A DNA stretch of 64,000 nt from positions 4,960,001 to 5,024,000 of the forward strand of contig OZ176052.1 of assembly GCA_964247055.1 (NCBI GenBank). The letters run 5' to 3'. Of the stretch, positions 50,901 through 63,000 are shown one piece after another; position 1 is the stretch's first letter; every line of letters begins with the position of its first letter. The translations under genes were made by a program, and so were the position numbers. A model generated the notes under the pieces. It ran no database searches. It had not been told where the DNA came from and saw only the letters and a program-made list of their open reading frames with translations. Source of the DNA: Paragordius varius. Its lineage: Eukaryota; Nematomorpha.

Positions 50901-52071
50901 TTGGGCAATTTCAAAAAATGCATTTTCCAATCTATTAACATATTATCACTAATTAAAATATTTTCATATTATTGAAACGCAATTAGATCTAACATAGAGA
51001 ATATCACATGCTATAACAAAACAAAAATAATGTATGGTTAAACAAGGGGTATATGCGATTTAATATCGTTCAAGATTATTTAATTTCAAAAATTTTGGTT
51101 TTTAGTTCCATGATTTTTGGTTTGGTGTTTTGCGGTTATTTTAAATTTGCAAAAAAATAATTATGTGTAGAATATAAATAAATAGCCACAAAAGTAGGTA
51201 GCTACAAAATATATTATTTACTACTTTCCCATGTAAAATTTAAAAAACAAACTTTTATGATTCAAATAAATATTAAATAAATATATAAGATTCATTGCAT
51301 TAAAGTGAAAAAATGATACAATTCCAAAAAATAATTTTTCACACAAAAATCCAATAAAAACGGGATCGAAAATTGTTTTGCTCCCATAAAAACGTTCAAA
51401 GTCAATACACAAAATTAAATATTCAAATTAAAGGTATAATTTCTACTTTAGCGTGTATCCATAAAATAAATCGGAGAATGGCAAAATAAATAAATTTTTG
51501 GATGATATGTTTAACAAATCGCAAAACTCAGAGGCTCGTTGAGACATTAAATTTTCTTCACCTTATTATAGAAGTAAAAGATATACCTGGTGGGAAATGG
51601 GAATTACTTTGTATTAAAACAACTACCAATTTGACAAATCTATTATTTAAAGTTTCTCTAAAGAATTAACGGTTTTTGTAACTTGATGATATTAAATCGT
51701 GTATTACATTCCATTTTCTTTTCATCCCATGATACATCATTCCAATCAAGTTCATAAAAAAATACTATTAAACTGGGAATGATTTCAAGATGTTTTATTA
51801 TCCAATTTCTCTTTAACATACCCTTTGGTATGTACCATTCAAAACTATTTCGCTGAAATTTACATAAGAATAATTATACCTGTGCATGAGGTGTCGGAAG
51901 CCTGTGATCCAGGGCACAAATTTTAAAATTAATCGCTAGCTGATTCTGCTTTCTGTGCATAAAATATTCCCATATAGCTTTGTGATTTGCATTATATACA
52001 ATGTCTAAACCGGTTAGATAGACAGGGATATCGGGTGGCAAAAAAAATTCCTCAGGTATATAAAAATCCAT
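44946..52071 (-). CDS. TRAPPC11: TRAPPC11, TRAPP III tethering complex subunit
   Basis: Subunit of the TRAPP III vesicle-tethering complex acting between ER and Golgi, in autophagy and in protein glycosylation. Fourteen minus-strand exons close in frame, 1335 aa (human 1133): 52071-51880, 51852-51683, 51657-51587, 51555-51447, 50931-50832, 50808-50735, 50021-49925, 49853-49720, 49431-49238, 48683-48524, 48280-48122, 48015-47858, 47588-47344, 47090-44946. Human-like blocks in order: LTGLDIVYNANHKAIW; FEWYIPKGMLK; FFYELDWND; LENAFFEIAQTYYND; VRYHFKIGFFNELKQ; ICKILLDKNMIKDAL; HPGHYFMQAAQQA; MEFYGQRPWRPG. Foie gras domain spans about residues 190-450. The 2145-nt last exon (residues about 621-1335) holds the gryzun-type beta-rich C-terminus, ending YNFLPLTLGKLQIP and VIYIYPG. 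The ATG at 52071 is collinear with the human start. Extra length is mostly Asn-rich inserts in the last exon. Introns 1, 2, 3 and 5 are 27, 25, 31 and 23 nt. Confidence 0.97.
50809..51879 (-). other. Four TRAPPC11 micro-introns (23-31 nt)
   Basis: Introns are 51853-51879 (27), 51658-51682 (25), 51556-51586 (31) and 50809-50831 (23), each GT...AG on the minus strand. A normal 515-nt intron (50932-51446) lies between the third and the fourth. Joining across them restores PHAQRNSFEWYIPKG, IIKETLNNRF, FPPENLMSQR and VHQGLLVRYHFK, all collinear with human TRAPPC11. The 27-nt intron contains an in-frame stop if retained. Confidence 0.9.
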
Positions 52072-53587
52072 GCCGTAACCATATGTTTTAATCCATAAAA
52101 AATACGTAAAAGGTAGTGAAATATTTTTTCTACTAAATTTATTAGTCCTACATAAGATACTATAATAATCATTAGGAGCGTTTTAGCATATTTTATAAAA
52201 TTATACCAAAAATAAAAAATGTAATAAAATTAGTTTCAAGTATGTAAAATTATTTAAATCGTTGTTATAAGGTTTACTGTGTATACACATTAAAAGCGCC
52301 TCCTAAATGGCATCTCCCTAAAACGTGTAAAAGCGTTGGAAGAGGAGGGTAGTTTGTTTGGACAATGACGGTAGATTGCATCTCTTATACCGTTAGCTTG
52401 ATGCCGAAATACGGACATAAATTGTGAAAGATAAACATGAAATAATAATATTTAAACAGAATCTAATAAGATTACAAATATGTACTTTTTGATATCTAAT
52501 TTACTATCATTTTTGGCTAAAAAATAAACGATAACAATTTACATCGCAAATAAACTGATTTACTTATTTTGAATTTTTTTTATTAATCATTGTTCTCCTA
52601 CATCACACAGTATACATAAATATTTTAAGTTTTTTATTTTTAATGAGGAATGCATCAGGATTTTCATGGTGCCTCTTAGTTCAGACCTTACTTCCCATTA
52701 TCAACAGTTCTTTACCTTTTCACTTTCTTTCTTAGTTAACCTATTGGGTTAGTTTTATATCCAGGAACTCAATTTAGAAAAAAAACTACAAAATTATTTT
52801 AGTTAAAATTTATTTGTCAAACATTGCTATCATGTAAATAAAAGTTTATATTTTTTACAATTTTGTGACTTCTCTTCCTAAAATTGGAACAGTCCCATAA
52901 CACAATTTAAAACATAATATATAAAAAATATATCAAATTTTTGCTGGTAAAATGTAGCCTGCAGCTTTTAAAATTAATTATTTACATTTTATAACCAAAA
53001 AAACAATTATTTGCATGTTGCGCTGGCGATTAAAAAATAGAAAAAAAGCGGCGAAAAGGTTTAAGATGGGGTTTTTTTTTACAAAAATTTTTTTTTATAA
53101 TATGTCCTAAAGACTAAAGAAAGCATATACTTTTAAGACATTCCAATTTCAGATCTGGGATAAAACGAATATTTTTATGCTAAGTCCATATCCAAAAATT
53201 ATAATTTTCTGACAATGCTAAATATTTTTTTAAAGCTAAACGCTTCTTTATCACCAAAATATATTATAAATTTTAAAGCTAATCCATATTGTTAAAAATT
53301 TTTGTGTATGGTTATAAAGTTCTATTTTATCTTTCTTCTATAAAGCAAAACGGCCAAGGTTTCTTAATAAATGACGACTAAATCGGGGTAAAATATCACA
53401 ATAAAATGGATATATTAGATAAATGTATCAGTATCATAATGCTTTTCGTTTTGGACCTTAGTGATTTAAGAAAATAGATACCACTTTGGTGGAAACTGCT
53501 TCATACCAAAAATATATTAGCACATTTTGAAAATAAAATTATTATTATAAGATCTGGATAATGGGCCATAATTATTGGTAAATATAA
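52072..53587. other. Gene-free region upstream of TRAPPC11
   Basis: It must contain the TRAPPC11 promoter. The DNA is AT-rich with no supported coding exon. Near 53118 a minus-strand copy of a short repeat (tatgctttctttag) also seen at about 36025 and 54885 is visible, suggesting old repeat debris. Confidence 0.4.
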
Positions 53588-54703
53588 CACTAGACAACAA
53601 ATTTTTCTGCCACTCGAGTTTGCATTTTTTGATATTTAATATCATTTTAACAGTAAATCTGAAATAAAAATTATAACTCGTTGGAAGAATTTTGTATAAT
53701 TTGATTTTTTTGATTATGCGCCTTCTTTATCAAAATTTTACTAAAAAATGTTTTTCTTTGAAAATAAACAAGTAATGCCCATTTGTAATATATCAATTGA
53801 AAAAGTATTAAAAACTCTATTAAATGTATACTAATATGTATTACATCGACAGTTAATATTGGACACAAAGAGCGACAAACGCGCGAAACCAGAGCATTTT
53901 TTTTAATTAGTATATTTTTAAAACTAATGGATGAAAATAGCTCAGAATTGTTTAGATGGAGATAAATGTCCAAAAAAGATAACACAAGAAAGTTTTTTTT
54001 TATTAAAACATTTTTTATTGCTTTTATGTCACTCAAAACAGCCATTTTTAGGTTTTTTGTTTTTTAAAAATTACCATGTCATCAATATTAATTTATTTTT
54101 TTTACAAGGCTGATAATTTCGAAAATTTAAAGATAAAAACAAAGTTTAAGGTATTTTTGATCTTTTATAGCGATTATGTAATAAATTTACAGTTATTGTT
54201 ATGCATTTTAGTATCCACTAGGTAAAATATTTATGATAATAATAATTTTTATTAAAAAAGCAAACCAAAAGCTTTTCCAAACATTTTTTTAACTAAATAC
54301 TAATATAACCCTAAAAATTATATTAAAATAATTTATATGATTTTCAAATTAGTTTGTCTGTAAAAATTCTTGACTTATTTAAGGATTGAAAATTTCGACC
54401 ATTTAATCCAAATAACTTTTACATCCGATTGATTTATATGACTTACTACCATTTAAAAGATGCAGTTTTTTGCGCTCTTTCGAATGATATAAAATACATG
54501 GCTTCGTATCTAAAACTTTAAATTTTCAAAATTTTGAGTTTAATGTTAAATCGGGGCCAAAAATTATCGATAAACTCTAATATAAAAAAATTCTTCCATG
54601 TAAGACCAATTTTCTTTTCAGATATAATAATTTTGTACCTTAATGAAATAATTTTAAATTTACAAGATTGGCAGTTAAAAAAGTTAAAATTTGTTGTCTA
54701 GTG
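53588..54703. mobile_element. Non-autonomous element with CACTA-type ends
   Basis: This 1116-bp segment begins CACTAGACAACAAATTTT and ends with its exact inverted complement (18 bp perfect). It is flanked by the 3-bp direct repeat TAA (53585-53587 and 54704-54706). Terminal CACTA plus a 3-bp duplication is the signature of the CACTA/EnSpm superfamily. A CTGCCA motif recurs just inside both ends. The longest internal ORF (124 codons, minus strand, 53671-54045) resembles no transposase, so the copy is non-autonomous. Confidence 0.7.
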
Positions 54704-55919
54704 TAATCATGCATGGCTAATACAATTAGTTTTATAATACGATCATATTGAAAACAAACAGAAAGAAAAAATCATAAAAAAATCATACATTATTTTACCT
54801 CATATGTTTTGGCCAGAGCGTTTTAAGATTTGATGGATTAAAATAAATTATTTCAGGTATTAAGCCAATTAAAAATATGCTTTCTTTAGCTTTTTACGCG
54901 CTTGGTCCAAAAAATATCAAAAAAATCTCATCTTAAGATTTTTTGCTGGCATTTCGTTGTTTTTTTAATTATTTTTATTGGCTTAGTGTCCACCAAAAAG
55001 TAACCTGATTAAATATGCACAGTGTCCACAAAAAAACCTGTTATACGAAAATGTATCAGGATTATCATGGTTGTTTTGGTTTTGGCTCTTACGAGAGATA
55101 TAAGAAGCTTATTTACACTTTTGTGCTAAGTGCTCCATATTTAAAAAATGCCAATATTTGCGCACATATTTTCAAATAAATTATTTTTGGTGAAAGCTAA
55201 ATCCTTCATTCCAAAACATATCATGAACTACCTATAAAAAGGAAAACTATAAAAAAATTAAATTTTTTGATGTGGGCCTCGAAAGTCTCAAGATTTTCCG
55301 CTCATTTAAAATGCGCTAGTACTTTTAAAAATGCCGTTATGCGCAACAAAAATTTATATACACAGTAAATTTTGATGTAAACTAAAAATATTTTTGTAAA
55401 AATGTTTAATAAATTAAATTTTAGCAAATACTTGTTGAAGCATACTTCCTAATATTTTAAGGTATGATGCAAACGGTATAAAAACTTTTTAGGACAATGT
55501 AAAAACACTTTATCTATATAATTCTTCGATACGGAGTATTTTTATAAGTTTTTTAATATACGTCTTCAAATTTGTGTTAAGAAATGTTCAGCATCATCGA
55601 TTTAAATGAAAAAAAGTGTTTATAATCTCAAGTTGTTAACCCTTTCCATGATGCCTCAATACAGTATGAAGTACGCTTCCGCAGAATTTTGCTAAAAATA
55701 AATTTTTGTAAAAAGTATGCATTTTTTTAAAAAAAATTATGATAAATTCAGATATAATTAAAATTTTAATCCGGCATTTTTGCCTTTATTTCAGAATAAT
55801 TAGGCCATTGTACAAGAGCAAAAAAATTTGGGACTTTCAGAGCTTACATTAAAAAATTTGATTTTTTTTAAAATATAGTACTTTTTATATATAGTAGCTA
55901 ATAAATTTTGGGATGCTTT
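54704..55919. other. Gene-free region with dispersed repeat copies, left of the satellite
   Basis: About 55190-55345 is related to 35140-35340, and 55560-55720 to 42790-42965, so one larger dispersed repeat probably spans 55190-55730. No ends, coding part or target duplication were identified. Nothing else was recognised before the satellite begins. Confidence 0.4.
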
Positions 55920-57020
55920 TAAGAAACCCTTCTTCATAACCTCTTCCCTTAGTTTCATCCTTCTTCTTATCCCCTTCATCCGTTTCTAATTTTTCACACT
56001 TTTTCATAACCCATTTCTCCGTTGGTTTAGTTTCATATCCTTCATCCGTTTTAATTTTGTACCCTTCTCCATAGCCCGTTCCTCCGTTGATTTCGTCCTT
56101 TTTTATATTCACTCAATCCGGTTTTAATTTCGCACTCTTCATCTTAATCAATTATCAGTCAGTTTCGTCCTTTTTAATATCCACTTCATCCTTTTTAAAT
56201 TTTCTACCCTTCTTCATAACCAACTACGCCTTTAATTTCGTCTTTCTTACTCCCATTCTAAGTTTTCTAAGATATCGTTGTTCATAATAAATTTTACCTC
56301 TTCTTCATAGCTAATTCCTTCGTTATTTTCATCCTTCTTCATATCATTATCCGTTTCTAATTTTCAGCTATTCTTCATAACCAATTTCTCGGTTAGTTTC
56401 GTCCTATGTCACATCGCCATTATCCTTTCTAAAATCTCGTCCTTCTTCATATCCGCAGCTGTTTCTAAATTTCTAAGGTTCTCTATATTCATTCCTCCTT
56501 TGGTTTGGTTATTCTTCTATATCCACTTCCTCCGTTTCATATTCTCCCTTCTCTTCATATCCAATTCCGTTTTTATAAAGTTTAACCCTTCTTCATATCC
56601 ACTTCATCTGTTTCTTGTAAAGTTTAACCCTTCTTCACATCCTCATCCGTTTCTTATAAAATTTTAACCTTCTTCATATCCACTATATCCGTTCCTCATA
56701 AAGTTTCGCCTTTCTTCACATCCAATTCACCCGTTCCTTCTAAATTTTCACACTTCTTCACATCCATTTCATCCGTTTCTAATTATCCACCCTTCTCCAT
56801 AACCCATTCTTTGTTAGTTTCGTCCTTCTTCATATCACTTTCATCATTTTCCTCTATAGTTTAACCCTTCTTCATATCCACTTCATCCGTTTCTTTTATA
56901 GTTTCACCCTTTATCGGCTTCATCCACTTTATCTGTTTCTTCTAAAGTTTAACCTTTCTTCATATCCAATTCATTCGTTTCTCATAAAGTTTCGCACTTC
57001 TTCACATCCAATTCACCCGT
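55920..57020. repeat. Decayed left edge of the 42-bp satellite
   Basis: Recognisable but heavily diverged units (cttcttcatatccacttcat, ccgtttct, aagtttcaccc) have irregular spacing and many indels. Similarity to the unit rises steadily to the right. The minus strand is open from 56112 to 55885 with a Lys/Glu/Gly-rich, repeat-like peptide (TDEGYETKPTEKWVMKK) ending in a stop. I treat this as repeat-derived and not as a gene. Confidence 0.8.
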
Positions 57021-60000
57021 TTCTAAAGTTTCACCCTTCTTCATATCCACTTCATCCGTTTCTTCTATAGTTTCACCCTTCTTCATATCCTCTTCAAACG
57101 TATCTTCTAAAGTTGCACCCCTTCTTCATATCCTCTTCATCCGTTTCTTCTATAGTTTCACCCTTCTTCATATCCTCTTCAAACGTTCTTCTAAAGTTGC
57201 ACCCTTCTTCATATCCTCTTCAACCGTTTCTTCTATAGTTTCACCCTTCTTCATATCCTCTTCAACCGTTTCTTCTATAGTTTCACCCTTCTTCATATCC
57301 TCTTCAAACGTTTCTTCTAAAGTTGCACCCTTCTTCATATCCTCTTCAACCGTTTCTTCTAAAGTTCCACCCTTCTTCATATCCTTTTACACTGTTTCTT
57401 CTAAAGTTTCACCCTTCTTCATATCCTTTTACACCGTTTCTTCTAAAGTTTCACCCTTCTTCATATCCTTTTACACCGTTTCTTCTAAAGTTTCACCCTT
57501 CTTCATATCCTCTTCAACCGTTTCTTCTAAAGTTCCACCCTTCTTCATATCCTTTTACACCGTTTCTTCTAAAGTTTCACCCTTCTTCATATCCTTTTAC
57601 ACCGTTTCTTTTATAGTTTCACCCTTCTTCATATCCTTTTATACCGTTTCTTCTAAAGTTTCACCCTTCTTCATATCCTCTTCAACCGTTTCTTCTATAG
57701 TTTCACCCTTCTTCATATCCTCTTCAACCGTTTCTTCTAAAGTTCCACCCTTCTTCATATCCTTTTACACCGTTTCTTCTAAAGTTTCACCCTTCTTCAT
57801 ATCCTTTTACACCGTTTCTTCTAAAGTTCCACCCTTCTTCATATCCTTTTACACCGTTTCTTCTAAAGTTTTACCCTTTTCATATCCTCTTCAACCGTTT
57901 CTTCTAAAGTTTCACCCTTCTTCATATCTTCTTCAACCGTTTCTTCTAAAGTTTCACCCTTCTTCATATCCTCTTCAACCGTTTCTTCTAAAGTTTCACC
58001 CTTTTCATATCCTCTTCAACCGTTTCTTCTAAAGTTTCACCCTTCTTCATATCCTTTTACACCGTTTCTTCTAAAGTTCCACCCTTCTTCATATCCTTTT
58101 ACACCGTTTCTTCTAAAGTTTTACCCTTTTCATATCCTCTTCAACCGTTTCTTCTAAAGTTTCACCCTTCTTCATATCTTCTTCAACCGTTTCTTCTAAA
58201 GTTTCACCCTTCTTCATATCTTCTTCAACCGTTTCTTCTAAAGTTCCACCCTTCTTCATATCCTTTTACACCGTTTCTTCTAAAGTTTTACCCTTTTCAT
58301 ATCCTCTTCAAACGTTTCTTCTAAAGTTGCACCCTTCTTCATATCCTCTTAATCCGTTTCTTCTGAAATTTCACCCTTCTTCATATCCTCTTCAAACGTT
58401 TCTTCTAAAGTTTCACCCTTCTTCATATCCTCTTCAACTTCTATAGTTTCACCCTTCTTCATATCCTCTTCAACCGTTTCTTCTAAAGTTTCACCCTTCT
58501 TCATATCCTTTTACACCGTTTCTTCTAAAGTTTCACCCTTCTTCATATCCTCTTCAAACGTTTCTTCTAAAGTTCCACCCTTCTTCATATCCTCTTCAAC
58601 CGTTTCTTCTATAGTTTCACCCTTCTTCATATCCTCTTCAAACGTTTCTTCTAAAGTTTCACCCTTCTTCATATCCTTTACACCGTTTCTTCTAAAGTTT
58701 CACCCTTCTTCATATCCTTTTACACCGTTTCTTCTAAAGTTTCACCCTTCTTCATATCCTCTTCAAACGTTTCTTCTAAAGTTTCACCCTTCTTCATATC
58801 CTCTTCAACCGTTTCTTCTAAAGTTTCACCCTTTTCATATCCTCTTCAACCGTTTCTTCTAAAGTTTCACCCTTCTTCATATCCTCTTCAAACGTTTCTT
58901 CTAAAGTTGCACCCTTCTTCATATCCTCTTAATCCGTTTCTTCTAAAGTTTCACCCTTCTTCATATCCTCTTCAAACGTTTCTTCTAAAGTTGCACCCTT
59001 CTTCATATCCTCTTCAAACGTTTCTTCTAAAGTTCCACCCTTCTTCATATCCTCTTCAACCGTTTCTTCTATAGTTTCACCCTTCTTCATATCCTCTTCA
59101 ACCGTTTCTTCTATAGTTTCACCCTTCTTCATATCCTCTTCAACCGTTTCTTCTAAAGTTTCACCCTTCTTCATATCCTTTTACACCGTTTCTTCTAAAG
59201 TTTCACCCTTTTCATATCCTCTTCAACCGTTTCTTCTAAAGTTTCACCCTTCTTCATATCCTCTTCAACCGTTTCTTCTAAAGTTTCACCCATCTTCATA
59301 TCCTTTTACACCGTTTCTTCTAAAGTTTCACCCTTCTTCATATCCTTTTACACCGTTTCTTCTAAAGTTTCACCCTTCTTCATATCCTCTTCAACCGTTT
59401 CTTCTAAAGTTCCACCCTTCTTCATATCCTTTTACACCGTTTCTTCTAAAGTTTCACCCTTCTTCATATCCTTTTACACCGTTTCTTCTAAAGTTTCACC
59501 CTTCTTCATATCCTCTTCAACCGTTTCTTCTATAGTTTCACCCTTCTTCATATCCTCTTCAACCGTTTCTTCTAAAGTTCCACCCTTCTTCATATCCTTT
59601 TACACCGTTTCTTCTAAAGTTTCACCCTTCTTCATATCCTTTTACACCGTTTCTTCTAAAGTTCCACCCTTCTTCATATCCTTTTACACCGTTTCTTCTA
59701 AAGTTCCACCCTTCTTCATATCCTCTTCATCCGTTTCTTCTAAAGTTTCACCCTTCTTCATATCCTCTTCAACCGTTTCTTCTATAGTTTCACCCTTCTT
59801 CATATCCTCTTCAACCGTTTCTTCTATAGTTTCACCCTTCTTCATATCCTCTTCAAACGTTTCTTCTAAAGTTTCACTCTTCTTCATATCCTCTTCAACC
59901 GTTTCTTCTAAAGTTTCACCCTTCTTCATATCCTCTTCAACCGTTTCTTCTAAAGTTTCACCCTTCTTCATATCCTCTTCAACCGTTTCTTCTATAGTTT

Positions 60001-63000
60001 CACCCTTCTTCATATCCTCTTCAACCGTTTCTTCTAAAGTTTCACCCTTCTTCATATCCTTTTACACCGTTTCTTCTAATGTTTCACCCTTCTTCATATC
60101 CTTTTACACCGTTTCTTCTAAAGTTTCACCCTTCTTCATATCCTCTTCAACCGTTTCTTCTAAAGTTTCACCCTTCTTCATATCCTCTTCAACCGTTTCT
60201 TCTAAAGTTTCACCCTTCTTCATATCCTTTTACACCGTTTCTTCTAAAGTTTCACCCTTCTTCATATCCTTTTACACCGTTTCTTCTAAAGTTTCACCCT
60301 TCTTCATATCCTTTTACACCGTTTCTTCTAAAGTTTCACCCTTCTTCATATCCTCTTCAACCGTTTCTTCTAAAGTTCCACCCTTCTTCATATCCTTTTA
60401 CACCGTTTCTTCTAAAGTTTCACCCTTCTTCATATCCTTTTACACCGTTTCTTCTAAAGTTTCACCCTTCTTCATATCCACTTCAACCGTTTCTTCTATA
60501 GTTTCACCCTTCTTCATATCCTCTTCAACCGTTTCTTCTAAAGTTCCACCCTTTTTCATATCCTTTTACACCGTTTCTTCTAAAGTTTCACCCTTCTTCA
60601 TATTCTTTTACACCGTTTCTTCTAAAGTTCCACCCTTCTTCATATCCTTTTACACCGTTTCTTCTAAAGTTCCACCCTTCTTCATATCCTCTTCAACCGT
60701 TTCTTCTATAGTTTCACCCTTCTTCATATCCTCTTCAACCGTTTCTTCTATAGTTTCACCCTTCTTCATATCCTCTTCAAACGTTTCTTCTAAAGTTTCA
60801 CTCTTCTTCATATCCTCTTCAACCGTTTCTTCTAAAGTTTCACCCTTCTTCATATCCTCTTCAACCGTTTCTTCTAAAGTTTCACCCTTCTTCATATCCT
60901 CTTCAACCGTTTCTTCTATAGTTTCACCCTTCTTCATATCCTCTTCAACCGTTTCTTCTATAGTTTCACCCTTCTTCATATCCTCTTCAACCGTTTCTTC
61001 TAAAGTTTCACCCTTCTTCATATCCTTTTACACCGTTTCTTCTAAAGTTTCACCCTTCTTCATATCCTCTTCAACCGTTTCTTCTAAAGTTTCACCCTTC
61101 TTCATATCCTTTTACACCGTTTCTTCTAAAGTTTCACCCTTCTTCATATCCTTTTACACCGTTTCTTCTAAAGTTTCACCCTTCTTCATATCCTTTTACA
61201 CCGTTTCTTCTAAAGTTTCACCCTTCTTCATATCCTCTTCAACCGTTTCTTCTAAAGTTTCACCCTTCTTCATATCCTTTTACACCGTTTCTTCTAAAGT
61301 TTCACCCTTCTTCATATCCTTTTACACCGTTTCTTCTAAAGTTTCACCCTTCTTCATATCCTCTTCAAACGTTTCTTCTAAAGTTTCACCCTTCTTCATA
61401 TCCTCTTCAACCGTTTCTTCTAAAGTTTCACCCTTTTCATATCCTCTTCAACCGTTTCTTCTAAAGTTTCACCCTTCTTCATATCCTTTTACACCGTTTC
61501 TTCTAAAGTTTCACCCTTCTTCATATCCTCTTCAAACGTTTCTTCTAAAGTTGCATTCTTCTTCATATCCTTTTACACCGTTTCTTCTAAAGTTTCACCC
61601 TTCTTCATATCCTCTTAATCCGTTTCTTCTAAAGTTTCACCCTTCTTCATATCCTCTTCAACCGTTTCTTCTAAAGTTTCACCCTTCTTCATATCCTCTT
61701 CAAACGTTTCTTCTAAAGTTTCACCCTTCTTCATATCCTTTTACACCGTTTCTTCTAAAGTTTCACCCTTCTTCATATCCTCTTCAACCGTTTCTTCTAA
61801 AGTTTCACCCTTTTCATATCCTCTTCAACCGTTTCTTCTAAAGTTTCACCCTTCTTCATATCCTCTTCAAACGTTTCTTCTAAAGTTGCACCCTTCTTCA
61901 TATCCTTTTACACCGTTTCTTCTAAAGTTTCACCCTTCTTCATATCCTCTTCAACCGTTTCTTCTAAAGTTTCACCCTTCTTCATATCCTTTTACACCGT
62001 TTCTTCTAAAGTTTCACCCTTCTTCATATCCTCTTCAAACGTTTCTTCTAAAGTTGCACCCTTCTTCATATCCTCTTAATCCGTTTCTTCTAAAGTTGCA
62101 CCCTTCTTCATATCCTTTTACACCGTTTCTTCTAAAGTTTCACCCTTCTTCATATCCTCTTCAACCGTTTCTTCTAAAGTTTCACCCTTTTCATATCCTC
62201 TTCAACCGTTTCTTCTAAAGTTTCACCCTTCTTCATATCCTCTTCAAACGTTTCTTCTAAAGTTGCACCCTTCTTCATATCCTCTTAATCCGTTTCTTCT
62301 AAAGTTTCACCCTTCTTCATATCCTCTTCAACCGTTTCTTCTAAAGTTTCACCCTTCTTCATATCCTCTTCAAACGTTTCTTCTAAAGTTGCACCCTTCT
62401 TCATATCCTCTTAATCCGTTTCTTCTAAAGTTTCACCCTTCTTCATATCCTCTTCAACCGTTTCTTCTAAAGTTTCACCCTTCTTCATATCCTCTTGACC
62501 GTTTCTTCTAAAGTTTCACCCTTCTTCATATCCTTTTACACCGTTTCTTCTAAAGTTTCACCCTTCTTCATATCCTCTTCAACCGTTTCTTCTAAAGTTT
62601 CACCCTTTTCATATCCTCTTCAACCGTTTCTTCTAAAGTTTCACCCTTCTTCATATCCTCTTAATCCGTTTCTTCTAAAGTTTCACCCTTCTTCATATCC
62701 TCTTCAACTTCTATAGTTTCACCCTTCTTCATATCCTCTTCAACCGTTTCTTCTATAGTTTCACCCTTCTTCATATCCTCTTCAACCGTTTCTTCTAAAG
62801 TTTCACCCTTCTTCATATCCTTTTACACCGTTTCTTCTAATGTTTCACCCTTCTTCATATCCTTTTACACCGTTTCTTCTAAAGTTTCACCCTTCTTCAT
62901 ATCCTCTTCAACCGTTTCTTCTAAAGTTTCACCCTTCTTCATATCCTTTTACACCGTTTCTTCTAAAGTTTCACCCTTCTTCATATCCTCTTCAACCGTT

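Noticed and set aside
53671-54045. 124-codon ORF in the CACTA-type element as a transposase
   Set aside because: It has no DDE-like or other recognisable motif and is Leu/Ile/Lys-rich as expected of AT-rich non-coding DNA.
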